Assembly: GCA_016712625.1 (NCBI GenBank)
Contig: JADJQQ010000006.1
Location: 62,001-126,000, forward strand
DNA length: 64,000 nt
Direction of reading: 5' to 3'
Source: Candidatus Competibacteraceae bacterium
GTDB lineage: Bacteria; Pseudomonadota; Gammaproteobacteria; Competibacterales; Competibacteraceae
The translations under genes and the position numbers were made by a program. Below, piece by piece: positions 28,508 through 38,654 of this stretch. Positions within the stretch are counted from its first letter, which is position 1; each line of letters starts with the position of its first letter. The notes under the pieces were generated by a model that searched no databases, was not told the DNA's origin, and saw only the letters and a list, made by a program, of their open reading frames with translations.

Positions 28508-29803
28508 TTACTTATAGTTCTGGCTGGAACAGGTCTTGGTGACGGTGTTGTAGTTACCGCACTTGATCTTGGGATCGGTCCAGTCGGCGATAATGTCCTT
28601 GCTGCCGGGCAGATAATCCGACCAGGCATCGCCTTCCACCAAGCCTTTGGTTTGCCAGACCACATCGAATTGACCGTCAGCCTGGATTTCGCCAATGTAA
28701 ACCGGCTTGGTCAGATGGTGGTTGGGCAGCATCTTGGCGACGCCGCCAGTCAGGTTGGGTGCTTCGATGCCGATCATCGCGTCAATGACTTTGTCAGGAT
28801 CGGTGGTCTTGGCTTTTTCCACCGCCTTCACCCACATGTTAAAGCCGATGTAGTGGGCTTCCATCGGGTCGTTCGTCACCCGTTTGTCGTTCTTGATAAA
28901 GGCGTGCCAGTCTTTGATGAAAGCGTCGTTGCTCTTGTCCTTGATGCTCATGAAGTAGTTCCAGGCCGCAAGATGGCCGACCAGCGGCTTGGTGTCGATG
29001 CCGGACAGCTCTTCCTCGCCAACCGAGAAGGCGACCACGGGTATGTCTTGGGCGGATACTCCCTGATTGCCCAGTTCCTTGTAAAACGGCACGTTGGCGT
29101 CACCATTGATGGTGGACACCACGGCCGTCTTTTTGCCGGCGGCACCGAATTTTTTGATCTCGGCGACAATGGACTGCCAGTCGGAATGCCCGAACGGCGT
29201 GTAGTTGATCATGATATCTTCGGCTTTGACGCCCTTAGCCTTGAGGTAGGCTTCCAGAATCTTGTTGGTGGTGCGGGGATAGACGTAATCGGTGCCGGCC
29301 AACACCCAGCGCTTCACCTCCAGATCGTTCATCAGATAATCCACCGCCGGAATCGCCTGTTGGTTGGGCGCGGCCCCGGTATAGAACACGTTTTTGGACG
29401 ATTCCTCGCCTTCGTATTGCACCGGATAGAACAGAATGCCGTTCAATTCTTCGAACACCGGCAGCACCGATTTGCGCGATACCGAAGTCCAGCAGCCGAA
29501 TACCGCCGCTACCTTGTCCTTTTGCAACAGCTCGCGCGCTTTCTCGGCGAACAGTGGCCAGTTCGAGGCCGGATCGACCACCACCGCTTCTAGTTTCTTC
29601 CCGAGCAGCCCGCCCTTCTTATTCTGGGCGTCGATCAGCATCAACACAGTATCCTTGAGCGTGGTTTCGCTAATCGCCATGGTGCCGGACAGGGAATGCA
29701 AAACGCCGACTTTGATGGTGTCGGCGGCGTGCGCCAGCGAAACGCCCAGCGTCAGCGCGCTGCCCAGCAGCCAGGGTAGAAATTTCGGCATCGTCTTTGT
29801 CAT
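28508..29803 (-). CDS. urtA: Urea ABC transporter substrate-binding protein UrtA
   Basis: UrtA is the periplasmic urea-binding protein that feeds UrtBCDE. The 431-residue precursor has a signal peptide (KFLPWLLGSALTLGVSLAHA, cleavage before ADTIKVG) with no lipobox cysteine, so it should be soluble. The sequence keeps the UrtA-specific stretches GLLGKKLEAVVVDPASNWP, VFGCWTSVSRKSVLPVFEE and LFYPVQYEGEESS, which distinguish it from leucine- and amide-binding relatives. It is the first gene of the operon and is preceded by a sigma54-like promoter and an NtrC-like site, suggesting nitrogen control. Confidence 0.96.
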   Translation of the reverse strand: MTKTMPKFLPWLLGSALTLGVSLAHAADTIKVGVLHSLSGTMAISETTLKDTVLMLIDAQNKKGGLLGKKLEAVVVDPASNWPLFAEKARELLQKDKVAAVFGCWTSVSRKSVLPVFEELNGILFYPVQYEGEESSKNVFYTGAAPNQQAIPAVDYLMNDLEVKRWVLAGTDYVYPRTTNKILEAYLKAKGVKAEDIMINYTPFGHSDWQSIVAEIKKFGAAGKKTAVVSTINGDANVPFYKELGNQGVSAQDIPVVAFSVGEEELSGIDTKPLVGHLAAWNYFMSIKDKSNDAFIKDWHAFIKNDKRVTNDPMEAHYIGFNMWVKAVEKAKTTDPDKVIDAMIGIEAPNLTGGVAKMLPNHHLTKPVYIGEIQADGQFDVVWQTKGLVEGDAWSDYLPGSKDIIADWTDPKIKCGNYNTVTKTCSSQNYK

Positions 29804-29862
29804 GCGTAGCCCTCGTATCGTGATTGATTGATTCGCCGAAGCGCGAAGTCAGAGGGTGTTTA

Positions 29863-29878
29863 TCAAGGACTATGCCAA
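29863..29878 (-). promoter_or_regulatory. Candidate sigma54 promoter of urtABCDE
   Basis: On the reverse strand TTGGCATAGTCCTTGA fits the sigma54 pattern TTGGCAC-N5-TTGC with the GG at -24 and ten bases to the -12 element. The -12 dinucleotide is GA instead of GC, so it is imperfect. It lies about 60 bases before the urtA ATG. Confidence 0.5.
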
Positions 29879-29939
29879 GTCATAAATATTAATTATATTA
29901 ATAAGATAATGGATCGTATTTGATAATGGCGGAGCCTCG

Positions 29940-29956
29940 TGCTCCGTCATGGTGCG
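29940..29956. promoter_or_regulatory. NtrC-like enhancer site upstream of urtA
   Basis: Reverse-strand CGCACCATGACGGAGCA matches 13 of 17 positions of the NtrC consensus TGCACYAWWWTGGTGCA. It is about 70 bases upstream of the sigma54-like promoter, a suitable distance for an enhancer-binding activator. Confidence 0.42.
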
Positions 29957-30056
29957 TGCCTTGCGGGCAATGGCGCAAGATTGAGCAGGTTTGAAGACGG
30001 GTCCCAAATGGGGCGCTAATTTCGCGCGCTGAAGTTCAAGCGCATGATCGGCCCTG

Positions 30057-31778
30057 CTAGCTTTCCTCGCTGTCTTTCTCGCGCACCAAGGCGTAATCAG
30101 CCCGGCGTACCCCACGAACCAGCAATTCGGTGTCCTCGCCGGCCACACCCAGACTCTCCAGCGCCTCGGCGGCCAGTCGCAGGCTGGCTTCGACCAGCTC
30201 GGGAAAGGCTCTGTTGGCGCCGGCTTGCATCAAGGCGCTGCTGGTGACTAAATCCCGCGCCCGAGCGATGATGATGGCGCGGGGCGCCAAGTCGCGAATG
30301 AGCCGGATGGCGCGCAGGGCGGCCTCGCGATCATCCAGGGTCATCACCACCAGATCGATTTTCTCAATCTGGGCGGCCACCAACAGGTCCGCGTTGGTGA
30401 TATCGCCGTAATAAACCGGATGGCCCAGCGCGTGGAACTCGTCCACCCGTGCCGAGCTTAAGTCGAAGGCGATGTAGGGTACGCCGCTTCCAGCGAGGAT
30501 GGTGCCCACGACATGGCCCACCCGGCCATAACCGGCCACCAACGCTCGCGCCCGGGTCTCGGTTCCTTCGACCGAAAAATGAAACGCCCCAGCGCCTGGC
30601 GTCGCCGCGACCGGGATGCGTACCGCCAGGGCGTCGCCCACCTTGACCAGCAAGGGAGTGATCAACATGCTGAAGGAGATAATGCCGACGGACAGCACGA
30701 AGGTATCGTTATCGAGGATGCCCATCGCCTTGGCGGCCCCAAAGAGCACGAAGCCAAACTCGCCGCCCTGGGAAAGGATAAAAGCGACGCGCGTCGCCGT
30801 CTGACGGGTTGCGCCGAAAGCGAGGCACAGGCCCAGGAGGACCGTGATTTTGATGGCCACGATCACGATGACTTGACTCAGAAAGACCCAAGGCGTTGCC
30901 GCCAGCGCGCCCACATCCACCGACATGCCCACGGCGACAAAGAAGAAGCTCATCAGCAAACCCTTGTGGGGATCAATAGCGGCCTGAATCTGCAAGTTGT
31001 ACCGCGAAACGGAAAGCGCGACCCCCATCAGAAAAGCACCCAGGGCCATGGACAATCCGGCCTTTTCCATGGCCCAGGCGGCGGTAAAGACGGCGGCCAA
31101 GGCGACCAAGAAGAAGGCTTCTCGGTTGTTCTGTCGCACCAGGAAATCGAGGATGCGGGGAATCGCATAATAGCCGGAGGCGACGACCAAGCCGATGGCG
31201 GCGATCACGATAAAGATTTGCTGGAAGAGGGGTTTGTCATGCGTCACGACTCCCACATCGCCCAGAAGGGGCACCATGGCAAGCAGGGGCACGACGGCCA
31301 GATCCTGCATCAACAGGATCGCGAAAGTGGTTTGGCCGTGGGGGCTGGCGATCTCGCCGCGTTCCTGCAAAATCTGCATGACGAAAGCGGTGGAGGACAA
31401 GGCGAGGGTCAGGCCGGCGAGGAGGTCGATGCCCCAATCAGGCTCGCTAAGGTGCATGAAGAGCGCGATCACGCCGCCAGACAGCAGGATTTGTAGGGTA
31501 CCCAGGCCAAACATGGAGCGCCGCAGGGACCAGAGACGGTGCGGATGCATCTCGAGACCGATGACAAATAGCAGCAGCACCACTCCAAGTTCGGTGAAGT
31601 GTCGAACCTCTTCCACATTCCGGGTCACGACGAACCCCGGCGTGTAGGGGCCGATCAAGATGCCCGCCACCAGCAAGCCCAGTACCGAACCCAGACCAAA
31701 ACGGCGGAAAATGGCCACGGCAAAGGCCGTGAATACCAGTAGCACCACAGCCGCTTCAACAAAGGATTCAGGTTCCAA
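30057..31778 (-). CDS. CPA2-family monovalent cation:proton antiporter (KefB/C type)
   Basis: This inner-membrane transporter of 573 residues exchanges K+ or Na+ for protons. About twelve membrane spans fill residues 1-385, with the Na+/H+-exchanger motifs LGVVLLLFVIGLEMHPHRLW and ALSSTAFVMQILQERGE. A C-terminal TrkA-N (RCK) domain starts near residue 405 with the Rossmann motif ALVAGYGRVGHVVGTIL and ligand-binding residues. It resembles YbaL/KefB rather than NhaA. It lies between the urea importer and ureG on the same strand, but with 250-base and 185-base gaps, so co-transcription is not evident. Confidence 0.88.
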   Translation of the reverse strand: MEPESFVEAAVVLLVFTAFAVAIFRRFGLGSVLGLLVAGILIGPYTPGFVVTRNVEEVRHFTELGVVLLLFVIGLEMHPHRLWSLRRSMFGLGTLQILLSGGVIALFMHLSEPDWGIDLLAGLTLALSSTAFVMQILQERGEIASPHGQTTFAILLMQDLAVVPLLAMVPLLGDVGVVTHDKPLFQQIFIVIAAIGLVVASGYYAIPRILDFLVRQNNREAFFLVALAAVFTAAWAMEKAGLSMALGAFLMGVALSVSRYNLQIQAAIDPHKGLLMSFFFVAVGMSVDVGALAATPWVFLSQVIVIVAIKITVLLGLCLAFGATRQTATRVAFILSQGGEFGFVLFGAAKAMGILDNDTFVLSVGIISFSMLITPLLVKVGDALAVRIPVAATPGAGAFHFSVEGTETRARALVAGYGRVGHVVGTILAGSGVPYIAFDLSSARVDEFHALGHPVYYGDITNADLLVAAQIEKIDLVVMTLDDREAALRAIRLIRDLAPRAIIIARARDLVTSSALMQAGANRAFPELVEASLRLAAEALESLGVAGEDTELLVRGVRRADYALVREKDSEES

Positions 31779-31962
31779 GTAGGCCGCTCCGAGGGATGAG
31801 GTGAGGTCAGTATCCGTTTGTTCAATCGCTCGGCGTCGACCCTGCCCGGAATCCTCGGATGGCCGCCGCGCCGCTGCCGCCGGCGGCGAGAAGCGTCAAA
31901 CGATATACCGTTGGATCATACCTCTAGGGACTCCTTCGCGCCCGGAAACTTGCGCGACCCTG

Positions 31963-32574
31963 TTATCCCAGCATTCCTTGTTCGGTGATGAATCGGATCA
32001 CCTGATCCAATCCTTGTCGGGTTTTTAGATTGGTGAATGCAAAGGGCCGGTCGCCGCGCATGTTGCGGGCGTCGCGTTCCATAACCTCCAGCGATGCACC
32101 AACATGGGGCGCGAGGTCGATTTTGTTGATGACTAGCAAGTCAGAGCGGGTGATGCCAGGACCGCCCTTGCGAGGAATTTTGTCGCCGGCCGCGACATCA
32201 ATCACATAAATGGTCAAATCCGACAGTTCTGGGCTGAACGTGGCGCTGAGGTTATCGCCGCCGGATTCGACCAGCACGAGGTCAAGCCTGGGGAAACGCT
32301 CGCACAGTTGCGCCACCGCCGCCAGATTCATTGAGGCGTCTTCTCGAATGGCGGTGTGCGGGCAGCCGCCGGTTTCCACGCCGATGATGCGCTCCGGTTC
32401 CAGCGCCTGGGCGCGGGTTAGGAATTGAGCGTCTTCGTAGGTGTAGATGTCGTTGGTGACCACGGCGATTTGGTAACGGTCGCGCAAGGCTTTGCATAGC
32501 GCCTCGACCAAGGCGGTTTTGCCGGAACCAACTGGCCCGCCCACGCCGACCCGCAGGGGGGATTTGTTCATCAT
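31963..32574 (-). CDS. ureG: Urease accessory GTPase UreG
   Basis: UreG is the SIMIBI-class GTPase that delivers nickel to urease with UreD, UreF and UreE. The 203-residue product has Walker [10 protein letters not shown] (residues 12-20), the nickel-binding Cys-Pro-His motif in [19 protein letters not shown], the [15 protein letters not shown] switch and the [10 protein letters not shown] guanine-specificity motif. It is complete. It is separated from ureF by the restriction-modification island on the opposite strand, so it can no longer share the ureDABCEF transcript and needs its own promoter in 32575-32784. Confidence 0.97.
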   Translation of the reverse strand: MMNKSPLRVGVGGPVGSGKTALVEALCKALRDRYQIAVVTNDIYTYEDAQFLTRAQALEPERIIGVETGGCPHTAIREDASMNLAAVAQLCERFPRLDLVLVESGGDNLSATFSPELSDLTIYVIDVAAGDKIPRKGGPGITRSDLLVINKIDLAPHVGASLEVMERDARNMRGDRPFAFTNLKTRQGLDQVIRFITEQGMLG

Positions 32575-32784
32575 GGGGTTAGCCTCGCACGGGTGTCAGT
32601 GAAGTTTCGTGGATTATCCTAAACTGTTTTTATGCCATCACATGGAAAATTGGCAATATTTATTGAGCAATAGTAGCTTGCCGAAAGGATAAAAAAGCTC
32701 TACGGCCTTGATTGAATCGTGCTGAGTTTTTCATGGCAAAGATAGAATTGTCGATGTTCTAAATTACTTGAAACTAGGTAGTTT

Positions 32785-33324
32785 ATGTGGCGAAAGCGTG
32801 ATGTTGCTGGCAAGGTGGACGTTCCAAATCCGGCTAAGGTTGAGGACGGAACGGTTGCCCATTACCTGGTTGATCTCGCGATCAAAGTCGGCACTGCCGT
32901 TGGAACCGATACCTTGACGCCCTCAGCTCGCAGCGAGCGGATGGGTCGGATACGGAACCGAGATACCGGTCCAGAGATGCGGGTCCGCCGCTTGGCGCAT
33001 GGCATGGGTTACCGCTATCGTTTGTATCGCGCCGACCTTCCGGGCAAGCCAGACTTGGTGTTTCCCTCGCGCCGAAAGATTATCTTTGTGCATGGCTGTT
33101 TCTGGCATCGTCATCCCGACGCCGGATGCACACTCGCTAGACTGCCTAAGTCGCGCTTGGATTTTTGGAGGCCAAAGCTGGAAGGCAACCGAGCGCGCGA
33201 TCTTGAAAACCAAAAAAAGCTAATCGAAAACGGTTGGCGGGTACTAGTCGTGTGGGAATGCGAGTTGCGCGATGCGGGCCGTCTCGAACGAACACTGAGA
33301 GGTTTTCTGGACGATGAGTCATGA
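32785..33324 (+). CDS. vsr: Very short patch repair (Vsr-type) endonuclease
   Basis: Vsr nicks DNA 5' of T:G mismatches that arise when 5-methylcytosine deaminates. The 179-residue frame has the family core from about residue 48: RSERMGRIRNRDTGPEMRVR, LPGKPDLVFPSRRKIIFVHG, then CFWHRHP with the catalytic Asp and zinc ligands, and ENGWRVLVVWECELRD. The first ~40 residues (to VGTDTL) are not part of the normal family; a TTG just before LTPSARSERMG may be the real start. It ends four bases before (overlapping) the methyltransferase start, so vsr and the methylase are translated together. Flanking DNA upstream is AT-rich. Confidence 0.9.
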   Translation: MWRKRDVAGKVDVPNPAKVEDGTVAHYLVDLAIKVGTAVGTDTLTPSARSERMGRIRNRDTGPEMRVRRLAHGMGYRYRLYRADLPGKPDLVFPSRRKIIFVHGCFWHRHPDAGCTLARLPKSRLDFWRPKLEGNRARDLENQKKLIENGWRVLVVWECELRDAGRLERTLRGFLDDES

Positions 33325-34481
33325 TGAAAGCGATTGAGCTTTTTGCGGGCGCGGGTGGCCTCGGCATGGGGGTGAGCAATGCCGGTTTCGACACAGCGGC
33401 GGTGATCGAACGGGACCGCTATTGTTGCGATACCATCCGCGAAAATCAGCTGCGCGGCATGATGCCGCTCCGTGCGTGGCCGCTGCTTGAAGTGGATGTC
33501 AGGACATTCGACTTTCGCGCATTTGAGGATCGAATTGATCTGGTTTCTGGTGGGCCGCCTTGCCAGCCTTTTTCCTTGGGTGGAAAACATCGCGGTCATC
33601 GGGATGATCGGGACATGTTTCCGGAAGCCGTCCGCGCCGTCCGCGAGATTCGGCCGCGGGCCTTTCTATTTGAAAACGTCAAGGGATTAACTCGCGTCGG
33701 GTTCTCCAGCTATTTTGAATATATCCGGCTGCAACTTACTTATCCGGAAATGGCCCGATTTCCGGATGAGGATTGGCCCGATCATCTGGCCCGGTTGGAG
33801 CGTCGCCACACCCATGGCGGTTGCCTGGATTTGCAATACCGCTTGGTGACACGGGTACTGAATGCCGCCGATTATGGGGTTCCGCAATGCCGTGAGCGGG
33901 TTTTTCTGGTCGGTTTCCGGTCGGATTTGGATGTGGAATGGGCTTTTCCCGAACCGACTCATTGTCGCGCCACCTTGTTCTGGGAACAATATCGATCCGG
34001 GGAGTATTGGTTGCGCCACGGCATTCCAAAACAGGAAGAAGCGCTAGAGATCAAGAAAGCATCTGCTAAAAAATTAACCGAAAAACCAGCTTTGCCGCCA
34101 TGGCGCACGGTCAGGGACGCTATAGCCGGTCTTCCCGACCCAGAACGAGATCCTGTTGCCGCCGCCCAGCATTGCAATCACCGCTTTCAAGCCGGGGCCC
34201 GCAGCTATCCCGGCCATACTGGAAGTCCACTCGATGAACCAGCCAAGACACTGAAAGCGGGCGCTCATGGCGTTCCCGGTGGGGAAAACATGTTGCTTGG
34301 GCCAAATGGCTCCGTGCGCTATCTAACCGTACGCGAAAGCGCCCGCCTGCAACTGTTTCCCGATGAGTTTGTTTTTCATGGTTCGTGGACCGAGACCATG
34401 CGGCAACTGGGAAATGCCGTGCCGGTCGGTTTGGCCGAACTGCTGGCGCGTCACATTCGTAGGCACTTGGAGCGGTCGTGA
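33321..34481 (+). CDS. DNA (cytosine-5-)-methyltransferase
   Basis: This modification methylase protects host DNA by C5-methylation. The 386-residue protein shows all main motifs in order: I (LFAGAGGLGMG, residues 7-17), IV (GGPPCQPFS, with catalytic Cys81), VI (FLFENVKG), VIII (VPQCRERVFLVGF), the variable target-recognition region, IX (RYLTVRESARLQLFPDEF) and X (QLGNAVPVGLAELLA). It overlaps vsr upstream and the GIY-YIG nuclease downstream (34478-34481), forming a compact vsr-M-R unit. The sequence specificity cannot be read directly, but the linked nuclease suggests CCGCGG. Confidence 0.95.
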   Translation: MMKAIELFAGAGGLGMGVSNAGFDTAAVIERDRYCCDTIRENQLRGMMPLRAWPLLEVDVRTFDFRAFEDRIDLVSGGPPCQPFSLGGKHRGHRDDRDMFPEAVRAVREIRPRAFLFENVKGLTRVGFSSYFEYIRLQLTYPEMARFPDEDWPDHLARLERRHTHGGCLDLQYRLVTRVLNAADYGVPQCRERVFLVGFRSDLDVEWAFPEPTHCRATLFWEQYRSGEYWLRHGIPKQEEALEIKKASAKKLTEKPALPPWRTVRDAIAGLPDPERDPVAAAQHCNHRFQAGARSYPGHTGSPLDEPAKTLKAGAHGVPGGENMLLGPNGSVRYLTVRESARLQLFPDEFVFHGSWTETMRQLGNAVPVGLAELLARHIRRHLERS

Positions 34482-35131
34482 CCATGACCACACCCTACAA
34501 TCCGCTGGACAAGCTCAATCTGGGCAAAAGCGTGGTCCAAGCCTTGCTGGGGCAAGATGCGCGCGCGATGGCTGGTATCGGGGAAACACGAGGGGCCGGC
34601 GTTTACGCGATCTACTACACTGGCTCGTTTCCAGCTTATGAGCCGGTCGCAAGCCGAAATCGCGACCGCGTGTTCGGCGAGCCAATCTATGTGGGCAAGG
34701 CGATACCCAAGGGGGGCCGCAAGGGCGGAATTACCACCGATATGAGCAAGGGAACCGCTTTGCAAGATCGGCTGCGGCAGCACGCCGCATCTATCGAGCA
34801 GGCTGAGAATCTGGAGCTTGGAGATTTCTACTACCGTTGCTTGGTCGTGGACGCTATTTGGATTCCCTTGGGTGAAAACATGGTGATAGAAACCTTCCGA
34901 CCTATCTGGAATGGGGTAATTGACGGTTTTGGCAACAAGGACCCCGGCAACCGTCGGGTGGCGCAGTATCTTTCTTCTTGGGATGCGCTTCATCCCGGTC
35001 GTTTGTTTGCAAGAAAGCTGGCTGCTGGCTTCACTACGCCAGAAAGCGTGAGAGCCAAGCTCGCTAACTATGTCGCTGGATTGTCCGTGCTGTTGATTCG
35101 CGAGCAGGATGATGAGGATGGGGTCGGTTAA
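34478..35131 (+). CDS. Eco29kI-type GIY-YIG restriction endonuclease
   Basis: This 217-residue protein is the cutting partner of the methylase. It has the GIY-YIG fold hallmarks AGVYAIYYTG (residues 40-49) and EPIYVGKA (68-75), an Arg-x-x-x-His pair in LQDRLRQHAASI (R98, H102), the conserved glutamates and Asn in GENMVIETFRPIWNG, and the family tail IDGFGNKDPGNRR then SSWDALHPGRLFA. These features are those of the Eco29kI family (Eco29kI cuts CCGCGG), so the specificity is inferred, not shown. Start overlaps the methylase stop. Its end converges on ureF, with a hairpin between. Confidence 0.88.
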   Translation: MTMTTPYNPLDKLNLGKSVVQALLGQDARAMAGIGETRGAGVYAIYYTGSFPAYEPVASRNRDRVFGEPIYVGKAIPKGGRKGGITTDMSKGTALQDRLRQHAASIEQAENLELGDFYYRCLVVDAIWIPLGENMVIETFRPIWNGVIDGFGNKDPGNRRVAQYLSSWDALHPGRLFARKLAAGFTTPESVRAKLANYVAGLSVLLIREQDDEDGVG

Positions 35132-35139
35132 ATCGTTCG

Positions 35140-35158
35140 CCCGATCTGTTGGATCGGG
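35140..35158. terminator. Hairpin between convergent restriction gene and ureF
   Basis: A perfect 7-bp stem CCCGATC / GATCGGG with a 5-base loop fills nearly all of the 27-base gap between the two stop codons. It may act as a bidirectional terminator, although no T-tract follows. Confidence 0.45.
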
Positions 35159-35803
35159 TTACGACCGAAATAATCGCGAGTATTGTATTTCATGCAGCGC
35201 GCCGGCCAATGCCAAACCCGGCGCGGAAGCGCCGATCTCCGCATCCGGCAGGGTCAATGCCTCAGCCACGGCGCTCACGATGGCGGGGCCAGCGGCGACC
35301 AGCAACCGCTGGCTGGCGGTCTGGCCCAAGGGAATCAAACGGGTGGCGGCGATCACTTGGTTTTCAGTCCAAGCCCAGGCATAGCCCGTGGCCGCTTCCG
35401 GCAAGGGAATCTCCCAGCGCGCCGCCGCCAAGCTGAACAGTGTGGCGAAGCAAACGCGCGGGGCATTCCGCCACCCCGCGGCCTCATCCAAGCCAAGGTC
35501 AGCTAGCAACCGGGCCAGCGCTGTCCCAAGCTGCCGATCCTCACGCTGCAACTCGGCCGCCTCGCGCGAAGCGTAGAGCCGGGCGTTCCAGCGTCGCGCA
35601 GCCTCCAAATCCGCCGTCTGCCATGCCTGGTGCAAGCGGGCGAAAATCGGAAGATCCAACCGCTGTAACGTGTGGGCGAGCAGGCCCAGAATCCATTGGC
35701 CCGCACTGGCTTCATCCCGCACCCAGCCGCGCTCTACCGCGCACTCCAAGCCCTGCGAATAGGCATAAGCGCCGACCGGCAGCGTGGGGCTACAGAGCTG
35801 CAA
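35159..35803 (-). CDS. ureF: Urease accessory protein UreF
   Basis: UreF is the scaffold that links UreD and UreG during urease activation. The 214-residue product has the family beginning LCSPTLPVGAYAYSQGLECA and the end LAGALHEIQYSRLFRS, and is mostly helical. The first available start is a TTG at 35803. The frame continues upstream ([11 protein letters not shown]) to an ATT at 35830 that overlaps the ureE stop, which gives a more typical N-terminus but a rare start codon. It is the last urease gene before the restriction island; ureG would be expected next. Confidence 0.93.
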   Translation of the reverse strand: MQLCSPTLPVGAYAYSQGLECAVERGWVRDEASAGQWILGLLAHTLQRLDLPIFARLHQAWQTADLEAARRWNARLYASREAAELQREDRQLGTALARLLADLGLDEAAGWRNAPRVCFATLFSLAAARWEIPLPEAATGYAWAWTENQVIAATRLIPLGQTASQRLLVAAGPAIVSAVAEALTLPDAEIGASAPGLALAGALHEIQYSRLFRS

Positions 35804-35825
35804 CAGCCGGGGCAGAACGGTGGGT

Positions 35826-36305
35826 TTAATGCGGGTGTCCGTTGTGATCGTCGGTGCTGTAAGCCCCGGCTTCCGGCTCGAATGGAGCCTCCTCGCTGGT
35901 GACAGTCAGCCCCAATTCTTTCACCATCCGATCCAACACATGGTCTTGCGAGTAACGCAGCCAGCCCGCGCCCAATTGCAGAGCGACATGGCGGTTGCCG
36001 AGATGATAGGCGGTGCGCGCCAATAATAGAGGATCGTCACTGTAAGCGGTGGAAACGGCTTCCGGCGCCGCGCGCACCTCAACCACCAGCCCGCTGGTGG
36101 CCCGCAGCAGATCGCCGTGGCGTAACACCAGGCCGCGCGGCAAGAACAAACCCACATCCTCACCGTCATCCAACCGGGTTCGCAGCCGGCTTTTTTGGCG
36201 CTGGTGGAAAGGCAACGTTAAGGTGGCTTGAGCGGGCGCGGCCTCTTTCAAGCGTTCGGTAATTTGTAATTCGATTGGTTCGGTCGTCTCCACGGACAGC
36301 CTCAA
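35826..36305 (-). CDS. ureE: Urease nickel metallochaperone UreE
   Basis: UreE binds nickel and passes it to the UreDFG complex. The 159-residue protein has an N-terminal peptide-binding domain ([20 protein letters not shown]) and a C-terminal metal domain with [11 protein letters not shown] carrying the interface histidine, ending in a short His-containing tail (DDHNGHPH). The open frame begins with a TTG that overlaps the original ureC stop (TTTTGAGG), so coupling to ureC was probably important. With ureC now ending 81 bases earlier, ureE translation may be weaker. Confidence 0.92.
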   Translation of the reverse strand: MRLSVETTEPIELQITERLKEAAPAQATLTLPFHQRQKSRLRTRLDDGEDVGLFLPRGLVLRHGDLLRATSGLVVEVRAAPEAVSTAYSDDPLLLARTAYHLGNRHVALQLGAGWLRYSQDHVLDRMVKELGLTVTSEEAPFEPEAGAYSTDDHNGHPH

Positions 36306-36382
36306 AATAGAAAATAACGTTGGGTTAAGGGCAATACCTGGGCCGGTTCGCAGGTTAGCAGCAAGCCATCCGCCCGGACTTC
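36302..36382 (-). other. ureC: Severed 3' end of ureC
   Basis: Past the TAA at 36383-36385 the same frame continues for 26 more codons as [20 protein letters not shown] then QRYFLF and a TGA (36302-36304). This is the normal conserved end of urease alpha, so the TAA stands where a tyrosine codon (TAC or TAT) is expected. Confidence 0.9.
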
Positions 36383-38004
<1,622 letters not shown>

Positions 38005-38008
<4 letters not shown>

Positions 38009-38322
38009 ACCGATGTCTCCAGCGGTCCCATGACGCCAGCGCGGAAGCCGTAGACTTCTCGCCCACCAGCATAGTCCACCAGTTCCACTTCGCGTTCCTG
38101 GCCCGGCTCGAAGCGGGCGGCGGTGCCGGCGGGGATGTTGAGCCGGCAACCGCGCGCCCGCGCCCGGTCGAAGCGCAACGCCGGATTGGTCTCAAAGAAA
38201 TGGTAATGCGAGCCGACCTGAATTGGCCGGTCGCCGGTGTTGGCGACGGTCAGCCGCAGCGTGCGGCGACCGGCGTTGAGTTCAAGGTCACCGTCGGCGG
38301 TGACGATTTCGCCGGGAATCAT
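38005..38322 (-). CDS. ureB: Urease beta subunit
   Basis: UreB is a structural subunit of the (UreABC)3 urease. From ATG 38322 it gives 105 residues starting [19 protein letters not shown], the typical beginning; a TTG six bases earlier is less likely. The conserved [19 protein letters not shown] and [12 protein letters not shown] segments are present. It starts 12 bases after ureA and its stop overlaps the ureC GTG. Confidence 0.96.
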
Positions 38323-38333
38323 CGACAATCTCC

Positions 38334-38636
38334 TCAGGGAATCGGCTGATGCACGGTGACCAGTTTGGTGCCGTCGGGAAAAGTGGCTTCAATTTGCACA
38401 TCGTGGATCATTTCCGGAATGCCTTCCATCACCTCGTCACGGCTGAGCAGGGTGCGGCCATAGCTCATCAGATCGGCCACGCCGCGGCCTTCCCGCGCTC
38501 CTTCCAGCAGCGCGCAGGAAATGTAGGCGACGGCTTCGGGATAATTCAATTTCAGACCCTTGGCCTTGCGTCGCTCGGCCAACAAACCGGCGGTAAACAA
38601 CAGCAGCTTGTCTTTTTCGCGGGGCGTTAGCTCCAT
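38334..38636 (-). CDS. ureA: Urease gamma subunit
   Basis: UreA is the smallest urease subunit. The 100-residue protein has the normal length and sequence ([20 protein letters not shown] at the start, [20 protein letters not shown], and a C-terminal [18 protein letters not shown]). It follows ureD by 18 bases and precedes ureB by 11 bases on the same strand. Confidence 0.97.
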   Translation of the reverse strand: MELTPREKDKLLLFTAGLLAERRKAKGLKLNYPEAVAYISCALLEGAREGRGVADLMSYGRTLLSRDEVMEGIPEMIHDVQIEATFPDGTKLVTVHQPIP

Positions 38637-38654
38637 AACAATTCTCGCAATGAG

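Noticed and set aside
28652..29593. 313-residue forward frame opposite urtA
   Set aside because: Antisense shadow of the well-supported urtA.
30513..31496. 327-residue forward frame opposite the CPA2 antiporter
   Set aside because: Its His/Gln/Asp/Gly-rich sequence is the complement of membrane-span codons, a common artefact.
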